DNA of 64,000 nt from JAJNPS01 sp031378845 (GCA_031378845.1 JANNES010000015.1:310001-374000), one strand, 5' to 3'; shown: positions 17,953-26,894, numbered from the stretch's first letter. The notes: generated from the letters alone by a model not told the origin. Program-made: numbers and translations.

Positions 17953-18198
17953 ATGACCCAAAGGCTGCATCTGGTATTTGGCGGCGAACTCGTTGATCCG
18001 TCGCGCAATGTGTTTCGCGATGTCGGCAGTCTGCATGTTGTGGGAATTTTCCCGGACTACGACACCGCATTCCGGGCGTGGAAAGGTGAGGCACAGCGGA
18101 CCGTCGACAATGCCGATATGCGCTATTACATCGCGCAACTTCATCGCCTGCGCGACGAGGCCGAGGCCTCATCACGCACCGAAGAGTTCGGATCATAG
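17953..18198 (+). CDS. DUF4170 domain-containing small protein
   Basis: 81-aa soluble protein (FGGELVDPSRNVFRDVGSLHVVG, then ADMRYYIAQLHRL) matching the alphaproteobacterial DUF4170 family. No signal peptide or membrane segment. GGAG lies six bases before the ATG; a longer open frame exists but lacks a site. It is followed after 12 nt by a WaaA-like glycosyltransferase and then lpxK. This arrangement is common in Rhodobacterales and suggests a role linked to lipid A/Kdo assembly, but no biochemical function is known. Confidence 0.85.
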   Translation: MTQRLHLVFGGELVDPSRNVFRDVGSLHVVGIFPDYDTAFRAWKGEAQRTVDNADMRYYIAQLHRLRDEAEASSRTEEFGS

Positions 18199-18210
18199 GC
18201 AGCATCAGCC

Positions 18211-19404
18211 ATGGCCGCATATTCTCTTGGGCTGACATTATACAACCTCAGTCAACGCCACGAGGCGCAGGTGGCAGAGTTTCCGCCGCGCCCGTCGGGT
18301 CGGCTGATCTGGTTGCACGCGCCGACCATCGATGCCCAAAAGCGCATCAGTGAACTGGCGCGCCGCCTTGTTGCTGAGGACGGTTTTGGCGTGCTGATCA
18401 GCAGCCCAGAGGCTGTTAGAGAACGAGAAGGGATTATCTGGACAAGGCCGCCTGCGGATACCCAAGGCGATGTTGCAGGATTTCTTGACCATTGGCGGCC
18501 CGAGATCGTGGCGTTTTCTGCAGGAGAACTGCGTCCGGCCGTGGTGATCGAGGCCCATCGGCGCAAAATCCCGCTGATCATGATCGACGGCAGCAGTCCG
18601 TACCTCATGCGGGGGCGTGAGGGCTGGTATCCGGGGCTGACGCGCAGCGTTCTGTCGGTTTTTTCCAGTATTTTTGCGCAAGATGAAGATGCCGCGCGTG
18701 CTTTTCGCAAGGCCGGTGGGGCGCTTGCAGCCGTGGCAGCCATTGGTCGGCTGGAAGAGGAAAGCACCGCCCTTCCTTGCGTTGAGGCCGAAAGAGAGGC
18801 TTTGGCCAAGCTGTTGCTGACCAGACCGGTCTGGTTTGCCGCGACACTTCCCGAATCCGAAGAGGACCTGGTCATCGCAGCCCACAAAACCGCGATCAGT
18901 CTTGCCCACAAATCGTTGTTGATCATGTCGCCCGAGCATCCCGAAAGAGCCGGGCCATTAACAGACAAGATCACGGCGGCGGGCATGTCGGTCGCCGTGC
19001 GGGCAAATGATGACGAGCCTGATCCCGAAACGGAGGTTTACGTCGTCGAAGGCGATGGCGAGTTGGGCCTTTGGTATCGACTTGCGCCGGTAACATATCT
19101 GGGCGGCAGCCTTCTCGGCAGCGGCTGCATCCGTACGCCGCTTGAGGCGGCTGCCCTGGGATCTGCGATTCTGCATGGCGCGGCGTTCGGCGCGTTTGGC
19201 GAAGCATTTTCGCGTCTTGTAGCGGCGCGCGCGACGCGGCTTGTCACGTCCGCGTACACTCTTGCAGACGCGGTGTCAGATGTCCTGGCCCCGGACAAGG
19301 CCGCACGGCTGGCCCAAGCTGCCTGGACCGTCGCATCGGACGGCGCAGAAGTGACCGAGACGGTGATCGACACGATTCGCCACCTCACCGATGGCCCGGC
19401 CTGA
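18211..19404 (+). CDS. WaaA/KdtA-like (Kdo) glycosyltransferase, divergent
   Basis: 397-aa GT30-type protein. The C-terminal half has the family pattern ELGLWYRLAPVTYLGGSLL followed by PLEAAALGSAILHG, as in 3-deoxy-manno-octulosonate transferases that add Kdo to lipid A. Two canonical motifs are altered: the N-terminal HAVSVGE, whose Glu is the proposed catalytic base, reads HAPTIDA, and GGHNPLE reads GCIRTPLE. It is also slightly short. It may be a specialised or non-catalytic relative rather than the housekeeping WaaA. The stop overlaps the lpxK start (TGATG), so they are coupled. Confidence 0.75.
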   Translation: MAAYSLGLTLYNLSQRHEAQVAEFPPRPSGRLIWLHAPTIDAQKRISELARRLVAEDGFGVLISSPEAVREREGIIWTRPPADTQGDVAGFLDHWRPEIVAFSAGELRPAVVIEAHRRKIPLIMIDGSSPYLMRGREGWYPGLTRSVLSVFSSIFAQDEDAARAFRKAGGALAAVAAIGRLEEESTALPCVEAEREALAKLLLTRPVWFAATLPESEEDLVIAAHKTAISLAHKSLLIMSPEHPERAGPLTDKITAAGMSVAVRANDDEPDPETEVYVVEGDGELGLWYRLAPVTYLGGSLLGSGCIRTPLEAAALGSAILHGAAFGAFGEAFSRLVAARATRLVTSAYTLADAVSDVLAPDKAARLAQAAWTVASDGAEVTETVIDTIRHLTDGPA

Positions 19405-20417
19405 TGCGCCCACCCGCTTTTTGGAACGGCGCGCCACAAGCCCCCGGGCTATGGCCAAATCTGCTGCGACCACTGGCGATGATGACTGCGGTCGTGACCG
19501 CGCGGCGCGTGGCCAAGGCTGGCTATCATGCGCATGTCCCGGTGATTTGCGTGGGTAACCTCAACCTCGGCGGCACCGGAAAGACCCCGACGGTGATTGC
19601 GCTGGCACAGAGCCTGACGCATCGCGGCAAGACCCCTCACATCGTATCGCGAGGATATGGGGGGCGGATGTCTGGCCCGGCCCAAGTGGACCCTGCGCGG
19701 CACAAGGCCGAGGACGTGGGGGATGAGCCGTTGCTCTTGGCGGCCTTTGCGCCAACATGGGTCGCGAAAGACCGTGCCGCTGGTGTCAGGTCCGCAGAAC
19801 ACGCCGGAGCGAATGTGATCGTGCTTGATGACGGGTTTCAGAACCCGTCGGTCGCCAAAGATCTGTCGATTGTCGTGGTCGATGCCGCGATCGGATTTGG
19901 CAACGGGCTTTGCCTTCCCGCCGGACCGTTGCGCGAACCTGTTCAGCCAGGACTAGCGCGTGCGGATCTGCTGATTTCGATTGGAAATTCCGCGGCACAG
20001 AGCCTGTTTGACGCCAGATGGGGCGAGCTCGTCACCGTACCACACCAGCGCGCAACGCTGGCTCCTTTGAAAATGGGCATGGACTTGGCAGGCGAAAGGA
20101 TCATGGCTTTTGCCGGCATCGGCCATCCCGAAAAGTTCTTTGCGACATTGCGGAGCCTGGGCGCCGACCTCGTCCGCACAATTGCGCTTGCGGACCATCA
20201 ACCGCTGGGCATTGCACTGTTGCAAAGACTGCAATCGGAGGCGGCGGCGCTGGGTGCCCAACTTGTCACAACCGAAAAAGATGCCGTTCGCCTTCCAGAA
20301 GCATTCCGCCTGCAGGTCTTGACCGTTCCGGTTCGGCTGACTTTTGAAGTGCCGGCCTTGCTTGAAGACGCATTGACAGCACTTTTGGCGCAACGACCGT
20401 TGTCAGGTCAGGCGTAG
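19404..20417 (+). CDS. lpxK: Tetraacyldisaccharide 4'-kinase LpxK
   Basis: 337-aa inner-membrane-associated kinase that phosphorylates the 4' position of the lipid A disaccharide. P-loop VGNLNLGGTGKTPTVIAL near residue 50, then RGYGGR and DVGDEPLLLA, all family signatures, plus LDDGFQ. The start overlaps the stop of the WaaA-like gene by one base. Its 3' end overlaps the convergent CaiB gene by 15 nt. Length and motifs are normal. Confidence 0.93.
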   Translation: MRPPAFWNGAPQAPGLWPNLLRPLAMMTAVVTARRVAKAGYHAHVPVICVGNLNLGGTGKTPTVIALAQSLTHRGKTPHIVSRGYGGRMSGPAQVDPARHKAEDVGDEPLLLAAFAPTWVAKDRAAGVRSAEHAGANVIVLDDGFQNPSVAKDLSIVVVDAAIGFGNGLCLPAGPLREPVQPGLARADLLISIGNSAAQSLFDARWGELVTVPHQRATLAPLKMGMDLAGERIMAFAGIGHPEKFFATLRSLGADLVRTIALADHQPLGIALLQRLQSEAAALGAQLVTTEKDAVRLPEAFRLQVLTVPVRLTFEVPALLEDALTALLAQRPLSGQA

Positions 20418-21545
20418 ACTTGCCAAAATCTCATCATGATGTTCGCCAAGCTTGGGTGCGGGGCGATCCAGCACAAGCTCTCCACCCGAAAACGTCATCG
20501 GGCTACGCACGCCCGGAATGTCACCAGGCGCAATTTGCATGCGCCGGGCCAGCACCTGAGGGTCGGCAAAGACATCCGCGAGATCGTTGATCGGCCCGGC
20601 AGGCACACCGGCGGCTTCACATGCCGCAAGCAGCGCGTCACGCGCCCAAGTTCGGGTGGCTGCCGTCAGCCCCGTGGTCATCGCCTCGCGTTGGGCCAAC
20701 CGATCGGCATTTGTGAGGTATTCGGCTGCCTGCGCCATTTCAGTCAGTCCAAGCACCGCGCAGAGCCGTTGATATTGCCCGTCATTGCCGGTCGCCAGAA
20801 TGATCCAGCCATCCAGACAATCGAAAACCGCATATGGGGCAAGATTTGGATGCGCGTTGCCCATCATGCCGGGCACCTTGCCGGTCGAAAGATAGTTCAT
20901 CGCCTGATTGGCCATGATCGCGGTCGCCACATCCATCAAGGCCATGTCGATCTGCTGGCCTTCGCCGGTCTGGCTGCGCTGATGCACCGCCGCCAGAATG
21001 GCCAGCGCGGCATAAACCCCCGTCATGATATCGGTGACCGCCACGCCAACCTTTTGCGGCTGCCCGCCCGGAGCACCGGTGACGCTCATCAGCCCGGCCA
21101 TGCCCTGGATGATGAAGTCATAGCCCGCACGATGCGCATAGGGGCCATCCTGCCCGAACCCCGTGATCGAACAATAGATCAGACGGGGGTTCAGGGCGCG
21201 CAGGCTGTCTGCGTCCAGTCCATATTTCGCGAGACCGCCAACCTTGAAATTCTCGATCACAACGTCCGCATCTGCCACCAGGCGACGCACCAGAGCCTGC
21301 CCTTCGGCTGTTCGGAAATCACAGGTGATCGACCGTTTGCCCCGGTTCGTCGCATGGAAATAGGCGGCGGTCGCCGCGCCGTCGCGGATGATGAAAGGCG
21401 GCCCCCATCGGCGGGTATCGTCGCCTTCGGGGGCCTCGACCTTGATCACGTCGGCACCCAGATCGGCCAGCGTCTGGCCAGCCCAAGGCCCCGCCAGAAT
21501 GCGGGCAAGTTCAATGACGCGAAGACCCGCGAGCGGGGCAGTCAT
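20403..21545 (-). CDS. CaiB/BaiF-family CoA-transferase
   Basis: 380-aa class III CoA-transferase. N-terminal GLRVIELARILAGPWAGQ and LGADVIKVEAPEGDD, the probable nucleophilic Asp in VAVTDIMTG, and the CaiB-type FNPRLIY-like segment LRALNPRLIYCSITGFGQDGPY. It would move CoA between carboxylic acids (formyl-, succinyl- or mesaconyl-type); the substrate is not identifiable. It starts 3 nt after the dsbA-like stop and is the last gene of a dciA-dsbA-caiB string; its end overlaps lpxK. Confidence 0.9.
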   Translation of the reverse strand: MTAPLAGLRVIELARILAGPWAGQTLADLGADVIKVEAPEGDDTRRWGPPFIIRDGAATAAYFHATNRGKRSITCDFRTAEGQALVRRLVADADVVIENFKVGGLAKYGLDADSLRALNPRLIYCSITGFGQDGPYAHRAGYDFIIQGMAGLMSVTGAPGGQPQKVGVAVTDIMTGVYAALAILAAVHQRSQTGEGQQIDMALMDVATAIMANQAMNYLSTGKVPGMMGNAHPNLAPYAVFDCLDGWIILATGNDGQYQRLCAVLGLTEMAQAAEYLTNADRLAQREAMTTGLTAATRTWARDALLAACEAAGVPAGPINDLADVFADPQVLARRMQIAPGDIPGVRSPMTFSGGELVLDRPAPKLGEHHDEILASLRLT

Positions 21546-21548
21546 CGC

Positions 21549-22178
21549 TTACTTCGCCAGTTCAGCGTCGATGAGCGCCTTGAGATCCACATACGACATG
21601 TTGGAGTACTTCGCGCCATTGATGAAGATCGTCGGCGTGCCTTCGACCCCGTCCGCTTCCATATTCGCCTGAAAGCGTGCCACCATCGCGTCGGCGGCGG
21701 CAGTGTCTTTGAGGCAGGCATCGACCGTCGCATCTTCCATTCCAGCGGTCCGCGCGATTTTCTTGAGGTTCTCCACCACGACGTTGGGGTCATCCGAGGC
21801 CGCCCATTCCTTTTGCGTGTCAAACAGAATGTCGTGGATGTAGAAGTACTTCATGTCACCACCGCAGCGCGCGACCATCGCAGCCCAAAGACCATAGCGG
21901 TCAAAATAAACCTCGCGCAGGGTGAACTGCACTTTGCCGGTATCAATGTATTCGACCTTGAGTTTGGCAAAGGCTTCCGCATGGAAATCGGCGCAATGTG
22001 GACAGGTAAAGGAGGCATATTCTATCATCTTGACCTTCGCATCAGCAGCCCCGATCGAGAAATCCTCAATCACGGGGGCAGCGGACTTGGCAGTTTCTTC
22101 GGCGATGGCCGGAAGGGCAAAGCTGGTTGCAAGCGCCACAAGCAACACCTTGGCGGTGCGGGTCAACATCGAGATCAT
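21549..22178 (-). CDS. DsbA-family thiol:disulfide oxidoreductase
   Basis: 209-aa exported thioredoxin-fold protein. Signal peptide (VLLVALATSFALPAIA), then the active site FTCPHCADFHAEAF with the CPHC motif of DsbA, and the cis-Pro region GVEGTPTIFING. It should introduce or shuffle disulfides in the periplasm; no partner DsbB lies here. The start overlaps the preceding DUF721 gene by 4 nt and the CaiB gene follows after 3 nt. Confidence 0.92.
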   Translation of the reverse strand: MISMLTRTAKVLLVALATSFALPAIAEETAKSAAPVIEDFSIGAADAKVKMIEYASFTCPHCADFHAEAFAKLKVEYIDTGKVQFTLREVYFDRYGLWAAMVARCGGDMKYFYIHDILFDTQKEWAASDDPNVVVENLKKIARTAGMEDATVDACLKDTAAADAMVARFQANMEADGVEGTPTIFINGAKYSNMSYVDLKALIDAELAK

Positions 22179-22717
22179 GGAGTTTTCTTTCCCGTTTCGG
22201 ATTGGCGGCGACTAAAGATGTTTTTTGCCATGGCTTCAAGAGCACTGCGCAGGTGCGCGTCACCAATCGCGGCGGCCTGTTCCACCGCAGCGGCGTCGAT
22301 TGCAGGATCCACGGGCGGAACCGCGGGCGGACCTGTGAAGAGGGTCTGCCCTTCGGCAAAACCGCTGGCAGAGGTCTGGGTCAGGCTGATGCGCGACACG
22401 GCAGCATAGCCATAGGCCGCATTCACGCGTTCCTTGATCCGGGGCAGCATCATCTGGACCATCGGCGCATGGGCGGATGCTACCAGCAAAGAAAGTGTCG
22501 CCCCCATGCCTTCGCGCCCGTAATTCATGCGCACAGGGCGCGTCAGGTCCGCAACGTCAGCCCCGGCAATCTCTGGCCAATGGGTCAGGAGTCGCGCCAA
22601 AGCAAAACCCCGCGCCTCACCAGCTGCGCGAACGGGCGCCTTGACCAGCGACGCCGCTGCCTCAAAACCGCGCTGACGGCGCGCAGCACTTGGCGGAGGT
22701 AAGGGTTGACGCGACAT
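22175..22717 (-). CDS. DUF721 protein (DciA-like helicase loader)
   Basis: 180-aa protein with the DUF721 domain in its N-terminal 110 residues (RGFALARLLTHWPEIAGADVADLTRPVRM, then LSLLVASAHAPMVQMMLPRIKERVNAAYG). In bacteria without DnaC, DUF721 proteins named DciA help load the replicative helicase DnaB; the same role here is inferred from the domain. The C-terminal 70 residues are Ala/Pro-rich. It heads the dciA-dsbA-caiB string and is divergent to mutY across 81 bp. Confidence 0.87.
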   Translation of the reverse strand: MSRQPLPPPSAARRQRGFEAAASLVKAPVRAAGEARGFALARLLTHWPEIAGADVADLTRPVRMNYGREGMGATLSLLVASAHAPMVQMMLPRIKERVNAAYGYAAVSRISLTQTSASGFAEGQTLFTGPPAVPPVDPAIDAAAVEQAAAIGDAHLRSALEAMAKNIFSRRQSETGKKTP

Positions 22718-22798
22718 CTGGCACCGGGAATGACTGGCTCTACCTTATCCTTTCGGCGATGCGTTGCGCCAGAGCACTGGCAAAGGACTGCATAAAGA

Positions 22799-23863
22799 TT
22801 GCGTGACCAAGCGGATAGCCACGACGCAAACCTCAGCACGGTCTTGTTGCGCTGGTACGACCGCCATGCCCGCAGCATGCCCTGGCGCGTTCCCCCAGCC
22901 GACCGGCTGGCCGGTTTGCGCCCCGACCCATACCATGTGTGGCTCTCCGAAGTGATGCTGCAGCAGACGACGGTTGCAGCGGTGCGCGCCTATTTTCGGC
23001 GCTTTGTCGCGCGTTGGCCGACGGTGTCCGACCTGGCTCGGGCCGGGGATGCCGAGGTCATGGCCGAATGGGCCGGTCTTGGCTACTACGCCCGCGCCCG
23101 CAACCTGCTGAAATGCGCGCGTGCGGTGGCAGGCTTGCCCGACGCCGCATTCCCAAGGACCCGAGCAGAACTTTTGACCCTGCCCGGGATCGGCCCCTAC
23201 ACCGCTGCGGCCGTCGCGGCCATCGCATTTGACGAGGCGGCGACGGTTGTGGACGGCAATGTGGAACGGGTCATGTCACGGTTTTTTGCGGTGTTAGACC
23301 CTGTTTCTGTCGCGAAATCCCGGCTGGTCGGCTTGGCCGAAAGCCTGACGCCTGCCGACAGACCGGGCGACTATGCACAAGCTGTCATGGACCTTGGTGC
23401 GACGATCTGCACGCCGCGCAACCCGGCCTGCGCGATTTGCCCCTGGTCTGAACCTTGTGCAGCGCGCGGGCAGGGGATTCAGAGGACGCTGCCGGCTAAG
23501 GGCAAAAAGGCCCCTAAGCCCGCGCGCCGAGGCACGGTCTGGGTTGCATTTCGCGGTGACGGTGCGGTTTTGCTGGAAGAACGGCCAAGCAAGGGTTTGC
23601 TGGGGGGTATGCTGGGTCTACCCGGGGACGCTTGGGATGGCGCGGGCGGGTCTGCTCCTCTGGACGCGGATTGGACGCTTGCGGGCGACGTTCGTCATGT
23701 CTTTACCCATTTCACCCTGACATTGACTGTTTTGGTGGCACGCGCCGGCAACGAAAACCCGCCGGAACGCGGGATGTTCGTGACGGACGTGAGGCCGGAT
23801 GCTTTGCCGACCTTGATGCGCAAAGCCCATGAACTCGCCGCTGGCGTGTTTGTCACACTTTGA
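22799..23863 (+). CDS. mutY: A/G-specific adenine glycosylase MutY
   Basis: 354-aa base-excision glycosylase that removes A opposite 8-oxoG. Contains SEVMLQQTTV, the helix-hairpin-helix LPGIGPYTAAAV, the catalytic Asp in VVDGNVERV, the iron-sulfur ligands spaced C-x6-C-x2-C-x5-C in CTPRNPACAICPWSEPC, and a NUDIX-like C-terminal domain that reads the oxidised base. The only start that keeps the full N terminus is TTG 22799, with AAAGGA 11 nt upstream; use of a TTG implies weak translation. The AlkB-type gene follows within 46 nt of the stop. Confidence 0.93.
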   Translation: MRDQADSHDANLSTVLLRWYDRHARSMPWRVPPADRLAGLRPDPYHVWLSEVMLQQTTVAAVRAYFRRFVARWPTVSDLARAGDAEVMAEWAGLGYYARARNLLKCARAVAGLPDAAFPRTRAELLTLPGIGPYTAAAVAAIAFDEAATVVDGNVERVMSRFFAVLDPVSVAKSRLVGLAESLTPADRPGDYAQAVMDLGATICTPRNPACAICPWSEPCAARGQGIQRTLPAKGKKAPKPARRGTVWVAFRGDGAVLLEERPSKGLLGGMLGLPGDAWDGAGGSAPLDADWTLAGDVRHVFTHFTLTLTVLVARAGNENPPERGMFVTDVRPDALPTLMRKAHELAAGVFVTL

Positions 23864-23909
23864 AGAAACTCCAATCGCGCATAAGATTGCGGGATTGGAT
23901 AAGGCGTCG

Positions 23910-25046
23910 ATGAAACCGGACAAAACCAGCCCTCGCACAGGCTTTTTCGCAGCCTTACCGTTCTGGGTCTCGCTTGCGTTGGTGCCATTGGCGGCCATCG
24001 GGGCGGCCTACGGCGGCTGGACCACGGCTTTGATGCCGATCATGGCATGGTGGCTCTTTGTCCTCTTGGACGCGCTGTGCGGTACTGACGACATCAACCG
24101 CGACCCTGCCACCCCGGATGCGGCTCTGTTCTGGCACCGGCTTGTTACGCTGATCTGGTTTCCGGTACAGTTCGTGACGCTTTGCGCGCTGCTCTGGTAC
24201 GTGCCGCGCGCTGCCCATTTGAACACGGCAGAGGCGCTGATGCTGTTCTTTGGCATGGGCGTCATTGGCGGCACTATCGGCATCACCTATGCCCATGAAC
24301 TGATGCACCAGAAATCCAGAATCGAACGCTGGCTGGGCGACCTGTTGCTGGCCTCGGTCCTCTATTCGCATTTCCGCACCGAACATCTGCGCGTGCATCA
24401 CCCGCATGTCGGCACCCCCAAAGACGCGGTGACTGCGCGGTACAACGAAGGCTTCCACCGCTATTTTCCCCGCGTCCTGTGGCAGTGTGCAAGGTCCGCC
24501 TGGCGTGCCGAGGCCGCCATGCTGGCCCGCAAAAACCTCGCGCCCACCCACAAATCCAACCCCTTCTGGCGCTACGCCGCCCTGCAAATCACCATGCTCG
24601 CCCTCGCCTATACCCTTGGCGGCTGGCAAGGTGTCGCCCTGTTCGCGTTTCAAGCCTTCATCGCCGTCTGGCAACTGGAGCTGGTCGATTACGTCGAACA
24701 CTACGGCCTGACCCGCCGCCATCTGGGCAACGGCAAATATGAGCATGTCCTGCCGCGCCATTCGTGGAACGCCACGAACAAGGCATCAAACTGGCTGCTG
24801 ATCAATCTGCAGCGCCACTCCGATCATCATTACAAACCCGACCGGCGGTTTCCCCTGCTGCAAAGCCACGACGCTGACGCCGCGCCCCAGTTGCCCTACG
24901 GCTACCCCACGATGACCGCCCTCGCCATGGTGCCGCCTTTGTGGAGGCGCGTGATGAACAAGCGGGTGCGGGAGTGGAGGCGGCAGAACTACCCCGACAT
25001 CACGGACTGGAAGCCGTATAATAAGGGCACGAACGCCGTCGCCTGA
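23910..25046 (+). CDS. Alkane 1-monooxygenase (AlkB-type membrane di-iron hydroxylase)
   Basis: 378-aa integral-membrane fatty acid/alkane hydroxylase-family protein. Several hydrophobic segments and the eight-histidine di-iron boxes: YAHELMHQK, EHLRVHHPHVG, the NYVEHYG-like DYVEHYGL, and LQRHSDHHY. It would hydroxylate the terminal carbon of alkanes or another hydrophobic substrate using electrons from rubredoxin, which is not encoded nearby. Start 23910 has AAGG five bases upstream; an open extension of 27 residues would overlap mutY. Confidence 0.9.
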   Translation: MKPDKTSPRTGFFAALPFWVSLALVPLAAIGAAYGGWTTALMPIMAWWLFVLLDALCGTDDINRDPATPDAALFWHRLVTLIWFPVQFVTLCALLWYVPRAAHLNTAEALMLFFGMGVIGGTIGITYAHELMHQKSRIERWLGDLLLASVLYSHFRTEHLRVHHPHVGTPKDAVTARYNEGFHRYFPRVLWQCARSAWRAEAAMLARKNLAPTHKSNPFWRYAALQITMLALAYTLGGWQGVALFAFQAFIAVWQLELVDYVEHYGLTRRHLGNGKYEHVLPRHSWNATNKASNWLLINLQRHSDHHYKPDRRFPLLQSHDADAAPQLPYGYPTMTALAMVPPLWRRVMNKRVREWRRQNYPDITDWKPYNKGTNAVA

Positions 25047-25048
25047 TC

Positions 25049-25255
25049 CTATCTTAGCGCCACATGGCTTGCGCTCACAACACCTGTGCCCACTCCCCTG
25101 AACAACTGGCCCCACAAGGCCGCACTCCACGACCTGCCCGATTGCCGCGCTGCTGCCAGCACATCATCATCGCTGCGGTCATCCGCGCCAACACCAGCCA
25201 CGGATTTGTAGATCTTGCCCTGATCCATCGACAAAACGGAAAGCGTGTTAAGCAT
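25049..25255 (-). CDS. Small hypothetical protein (68 aa)
   Basis: Unrecognised small protein with a strong start: AAGGAG seven bases before the ATG at 25255. It begins LNTLSVLSMDQGKIYKSVAG, contains the acidic GADDRSDDDVLAAARQSGR, and ends in a weakly hydrophobic GQLFRGVGTGVVSA. No cysteines or signal peptide. It lies 109 nt downstream of the CadC-like regulator gene on the same strand and converges with the alkB-type gene (stops 2 nt apart). An imperfect CtrA-like box is found 69-84 nt upstream. Function unknown. Confidence 0.6.
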   Translation of the reverse strand: MLNTLSVLSMDQGKIYKSVAGVGADDRSDDDVLAAARQSGRSWSAALWGQLFRGVGTGVVSASHVALR

Positions 25256-25364
25256 CTGATTTCTCCTTCGCACCACCATGGTGCCTTGAAGAATCCTTGC
25301 GCCAAACCCCGGCTTTGGGTCCTTTAACACGCGCCTAAATCTTCCAAAATATTGCAAAACCACC

Positions 25365-26894
25365 CTAGGCCTCGGGCATCCCCGCCATCCGCAACCCATC
25401 AAAAATCGGCACCATCCGCTCCGGCTCATAGGAAGGCTGCGCTGCTATGATACGCTGCACGGTGATTTCGGGGGTCAATTCCTTCAGTCGCGCCAAATAG
25501 GTCTTGGCCTCCTGAATACGGCCGAGTTGGGCGTATCCAGCAATCAACATCCAATAAGTTGCATCAAATTTCTGGTTGATAGCCAGAGACTTAGCTGCAA
25601 AATCTAGCGCTGTTTCATAGTCCCTGCTGACCATGTGGGCATGCGCCAAACCGCAAAGTACAATATGCGCAAAAGGGTCACGGGGGCTTAACCGGTTTGC
25701 GCGCAGAAAGCAGTTCTTCGCCTCGTCAATGCTGCCGCAATGCAGATGGGCAACGCCCGCTGCTGTCACCACAATCAGGTTGTTCGGATTAGCCTCCAAT
25801 GCAGAAAGCAAAATGGCGTACCCCCAAGCATAGTCCTTGGCAACTTGCAGCAGCGCCATCCCGCAATGCACCATTGCGGCGGCGTCACCATTCGCCCGCT
25901 CAAGCCCCCTGCGGGCGAGATCGACACATCGTTCGGCATCATGTGGCCCCAGCGTGGACCAGCCCATGGTCAAGCGATGCTCCAGTGCGAATGAGGCCAG
26001 CGCCAGAAGCCGCGCATCTTCAGGCTCCACTTTCAGGCCTTCATCCAGCAGGGCGCGCGCTGCGACATTGTCACTTTCCCTTTCCGACAGAATTAACGGT
26101 AGCGCCTGTAAATAGATATCATAGGCCTCCGTGCTGTCCGGTCGTTCCCGCCGCACCCGCACCAGTTCTGCCGCCCTGATCTGCGGCGCAACCAGCGAAA
26201 CCACCGCCTCGGTGATCCGATCCTGAAAGTCGAAAACATCACTCTGGGTGCCGTCGAAATGGTCCGACCAAAGATGCGTACCGCTCTCGGCCTCCACCAA
26301 CTGTGCCGAAATGCGCAGCCTCTGCCCTGCCCGCTGAACAGATCCGGTCAGCAAATAGCGCACCCCAAGGTCGGTTGCGACCATCGCAAGATCACTCTCG
26401 CGCCCCCGATAGACAAAGGATGAATTGCGCGCGATCACCGCAAACTCGCGAAACCGGCTCAGCGCCGAAATGATTTGCTCCACCACGCCATCGGCAAAAT
26501 AATCGCCCTGCCGCGCCCCGCCTATATCCTGAAACGGCAACACCGCAATGTTCGGGCGCACATGCGGATCAACCCTCGTCACCTCCGCCGCCATCACCAA
26601 CCGGTAGCCCGCACGCGGCACCGTCAGCACCCAATCGCGCCCATCCTTATCTGTGCCCATGGCGCGGCGCAGGGCCGCAATCTGCACCGTCAGATTGCCC
26701 TCTTCCACAGCGATACCGGGCCAGACCCGATCCATCAGCGCGGATTTGGCGACAACCGCACCGCTCGCTTCCGCCAGAACACCAAGCAGCGCCAAGGCCC
26801 GATGCCCCATCTGCACAGGCGCACCATCCCGCAACAACCTCCCGGTGGCGGGTTCAAGACGAAATGGGCCGAAGATGAGGGGTAAGTTTTCCAT
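25365..26894 (-). CDS. Winged-helix transcriptional regulator with TolB-like and TPR domains
   Basis: 509-aa CadC/adenylate-cyclase-like regulator. Residues about 10-100 are an OmpR-type winged helix (FRLEPATGRLLRDG, then VVAKSALMDRVWPG and the wing AGYRLVM). A TolB-N-like region follows (IAVLPFQDIGGARQGDYFADG), then TPR-like helices to the C terminus. No transmembrane segment is evident, so it is a cytoplasmic version of the family. The ligand and target genes are unknown; the small gene downstream on the same strand is a candidate target or partner. Confidence 0.87.
   Translation of the reverse strand: MENLPLIFGPFRLEPATGRLLRDGAPVQMGHRALALLGVLAEASGAVVAKSALMDRVWPGIAVEEGNLTVQIAALRRAMGTDKDGRDWVLTVPRAGYRLVMAAEVTRVDPHVRPNIAVLPFQDIGGARQGDYFADGVVEQIISALSRFREFAVIARNSSFVYRGRESDLAMVATDLGVRYLLTGSVQRAGQRLRISAQLVEAESGTHLWSDHFDGTQSDVFDFQDRITEAVVSLVAPQIRAAELVRVRRERPDSTEAYDIYLQALPLILSERESDNVAARALLDEGLKVEPEDARLLALASFALEHRLTMGWSTLGPHDAERCVDLARRGLERANGDAAAMVHCGMALLQVAKDYAWGYAILLSALEANPNNLIVVTAAGVAHLHCGSIDEAKNCFLRANRLSPRDPFAHIVLCGLAHAHMVSRDYETALDFAAKSLAINQKFDATYWMLIAGYAQLGRIQEAKTYLARLKELTPEITVQRIIAAQPSYEPERMVPIFDGLRMAGMPEA

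Noticed and set aside
20436..22409. 657-codon open frame on the plus strand
   Set aside because: Runs antisense through the CaiB and DsbA genes, both of which show active-site motifs; the frame has composition typical of a shadow.
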